In this document: in pieces, positions 5,441-5,463 of the stretch
Layout: every line of letters begins with the position of its first letter
How positions within the stretch are numbered: position 1 is the stretch's first letter
Source of the DNA: Clostridia bacterium
GTDB taxonomy: Bacteria > Bacillota > Clostridia > Oscillospirales > Acutalibacteraceae
Length of the DNA: 5,463 nucleotides
NCBI GenBank assembly: GCA_900771185.1
Contig: CAAGND010000069.1
Coordinates: 1-5,463, forward strand
Reading direction: 5' to 3'
Program-made: the position numbers and the translations under genes
The notes under the pieces: generated by a model
What the model was told of the DNA's origin: nothing
What the model saw: the letters and a program-made list of their open reading frames with translations, nothing else
The model's database searches: none

Positions 5441-5463
5441 AAAAACAAGCATATTTTTGTGCA

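Larger units (their letters stand above)
5218..5463. other. AT-rich stretch with no convincing gene
   Basis: After the hairpin the sequence becomes clearly more AT-rich than feoB. It holds only short open frames, of which the one at 5243-5332 has a plausible ribosome binding site. A frame starting at the ATG at 5341 stays open to the window edge, but its product is dominated by Phe, Tyr and Ile with no ribosome binding site, as expected of AT-rich DNA. The right end has nested inverted repeats. It may be the upstream region of a gene beyond the window. Confidence 0.5.

Noticed and set aside
5341..5463. Frame from ATG at 5341 open to the right edge
   Set aside because: There is no ribosome binding site, the translation is AT-driven (Phe, Tyr, Ile, Lys), and it runs through the inverted repeats at 5417-5440.

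Overview
The window looks like a chromosomal segment of an anaerobic gut-type Clostridia, probably Oscillospirales/Ruminococcaceae-like. This rests on the form of FeoB and of the iron/manganese regulator, on AGGAGG-type ribosome binding sites, on moderate GC with AT-rich spacers, and on a type of intergenic repeat I associate with such genomes. The lineage is an inference from gene style, not from a marker gene.

Layout. Positions 1-519 are non-coding and hold two and a fraction copies of a unit of about 236 bp, built from small hairpin modules and degenerate heptanucleotide linkers. Several hairpins carry GTAG at the foot when read on the minus strand, the hallmark of REP elements. A hairpin terminator at 549-586 (minus strand) follows. 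A 510-residue protein (632-2164, minus) joins an extended short-chain dehydrogenase/epimerase domain to a C-terminal zinc-ribbon-like module of the 'GGxCL...WxCxxGHxW...WCP' type. Upstream on the same strand lies a DtxR/MntR-family metalloregulator (2247-2663). A 93-bp divergent control region with a perfect 6-3-6 inverted repeat separates it from feoA (2757-2990) and feoB (3015-5150), which run on the plus strand. A 17-bp perfect hairpin closes the feo operon. The last 245 bases are AT-rich, with no convincing gene but with a cluster of TTTTACA/TGTAAAA half-sites near the right edge.

How it works together. FeoB is the membrane GTPase-coupled ferrous iron permease and FeoA its small cytoplasmic SH3-like partner. 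The divergent regulator keeps all six metal ligands of Bacillus subtilis MntR and probably senses Fe(II) or Mn(II) to repress feoAB, and perhaps itself. The dehydrogenase/zinc-ribbon gene is co-directional with the regulator and 82 bp downstream, so it could be read through from the regulator promoter. Its substrate and any link to metal homeostasis are unknown.

Most notable for follow-up: the REP-like modular array with GTAG feet, the SDR/zinc-ribbon fusion with an altered last metal-ligand motif, and the Mn-type ligand set in a regulator that sits beside iron-uptake genes.
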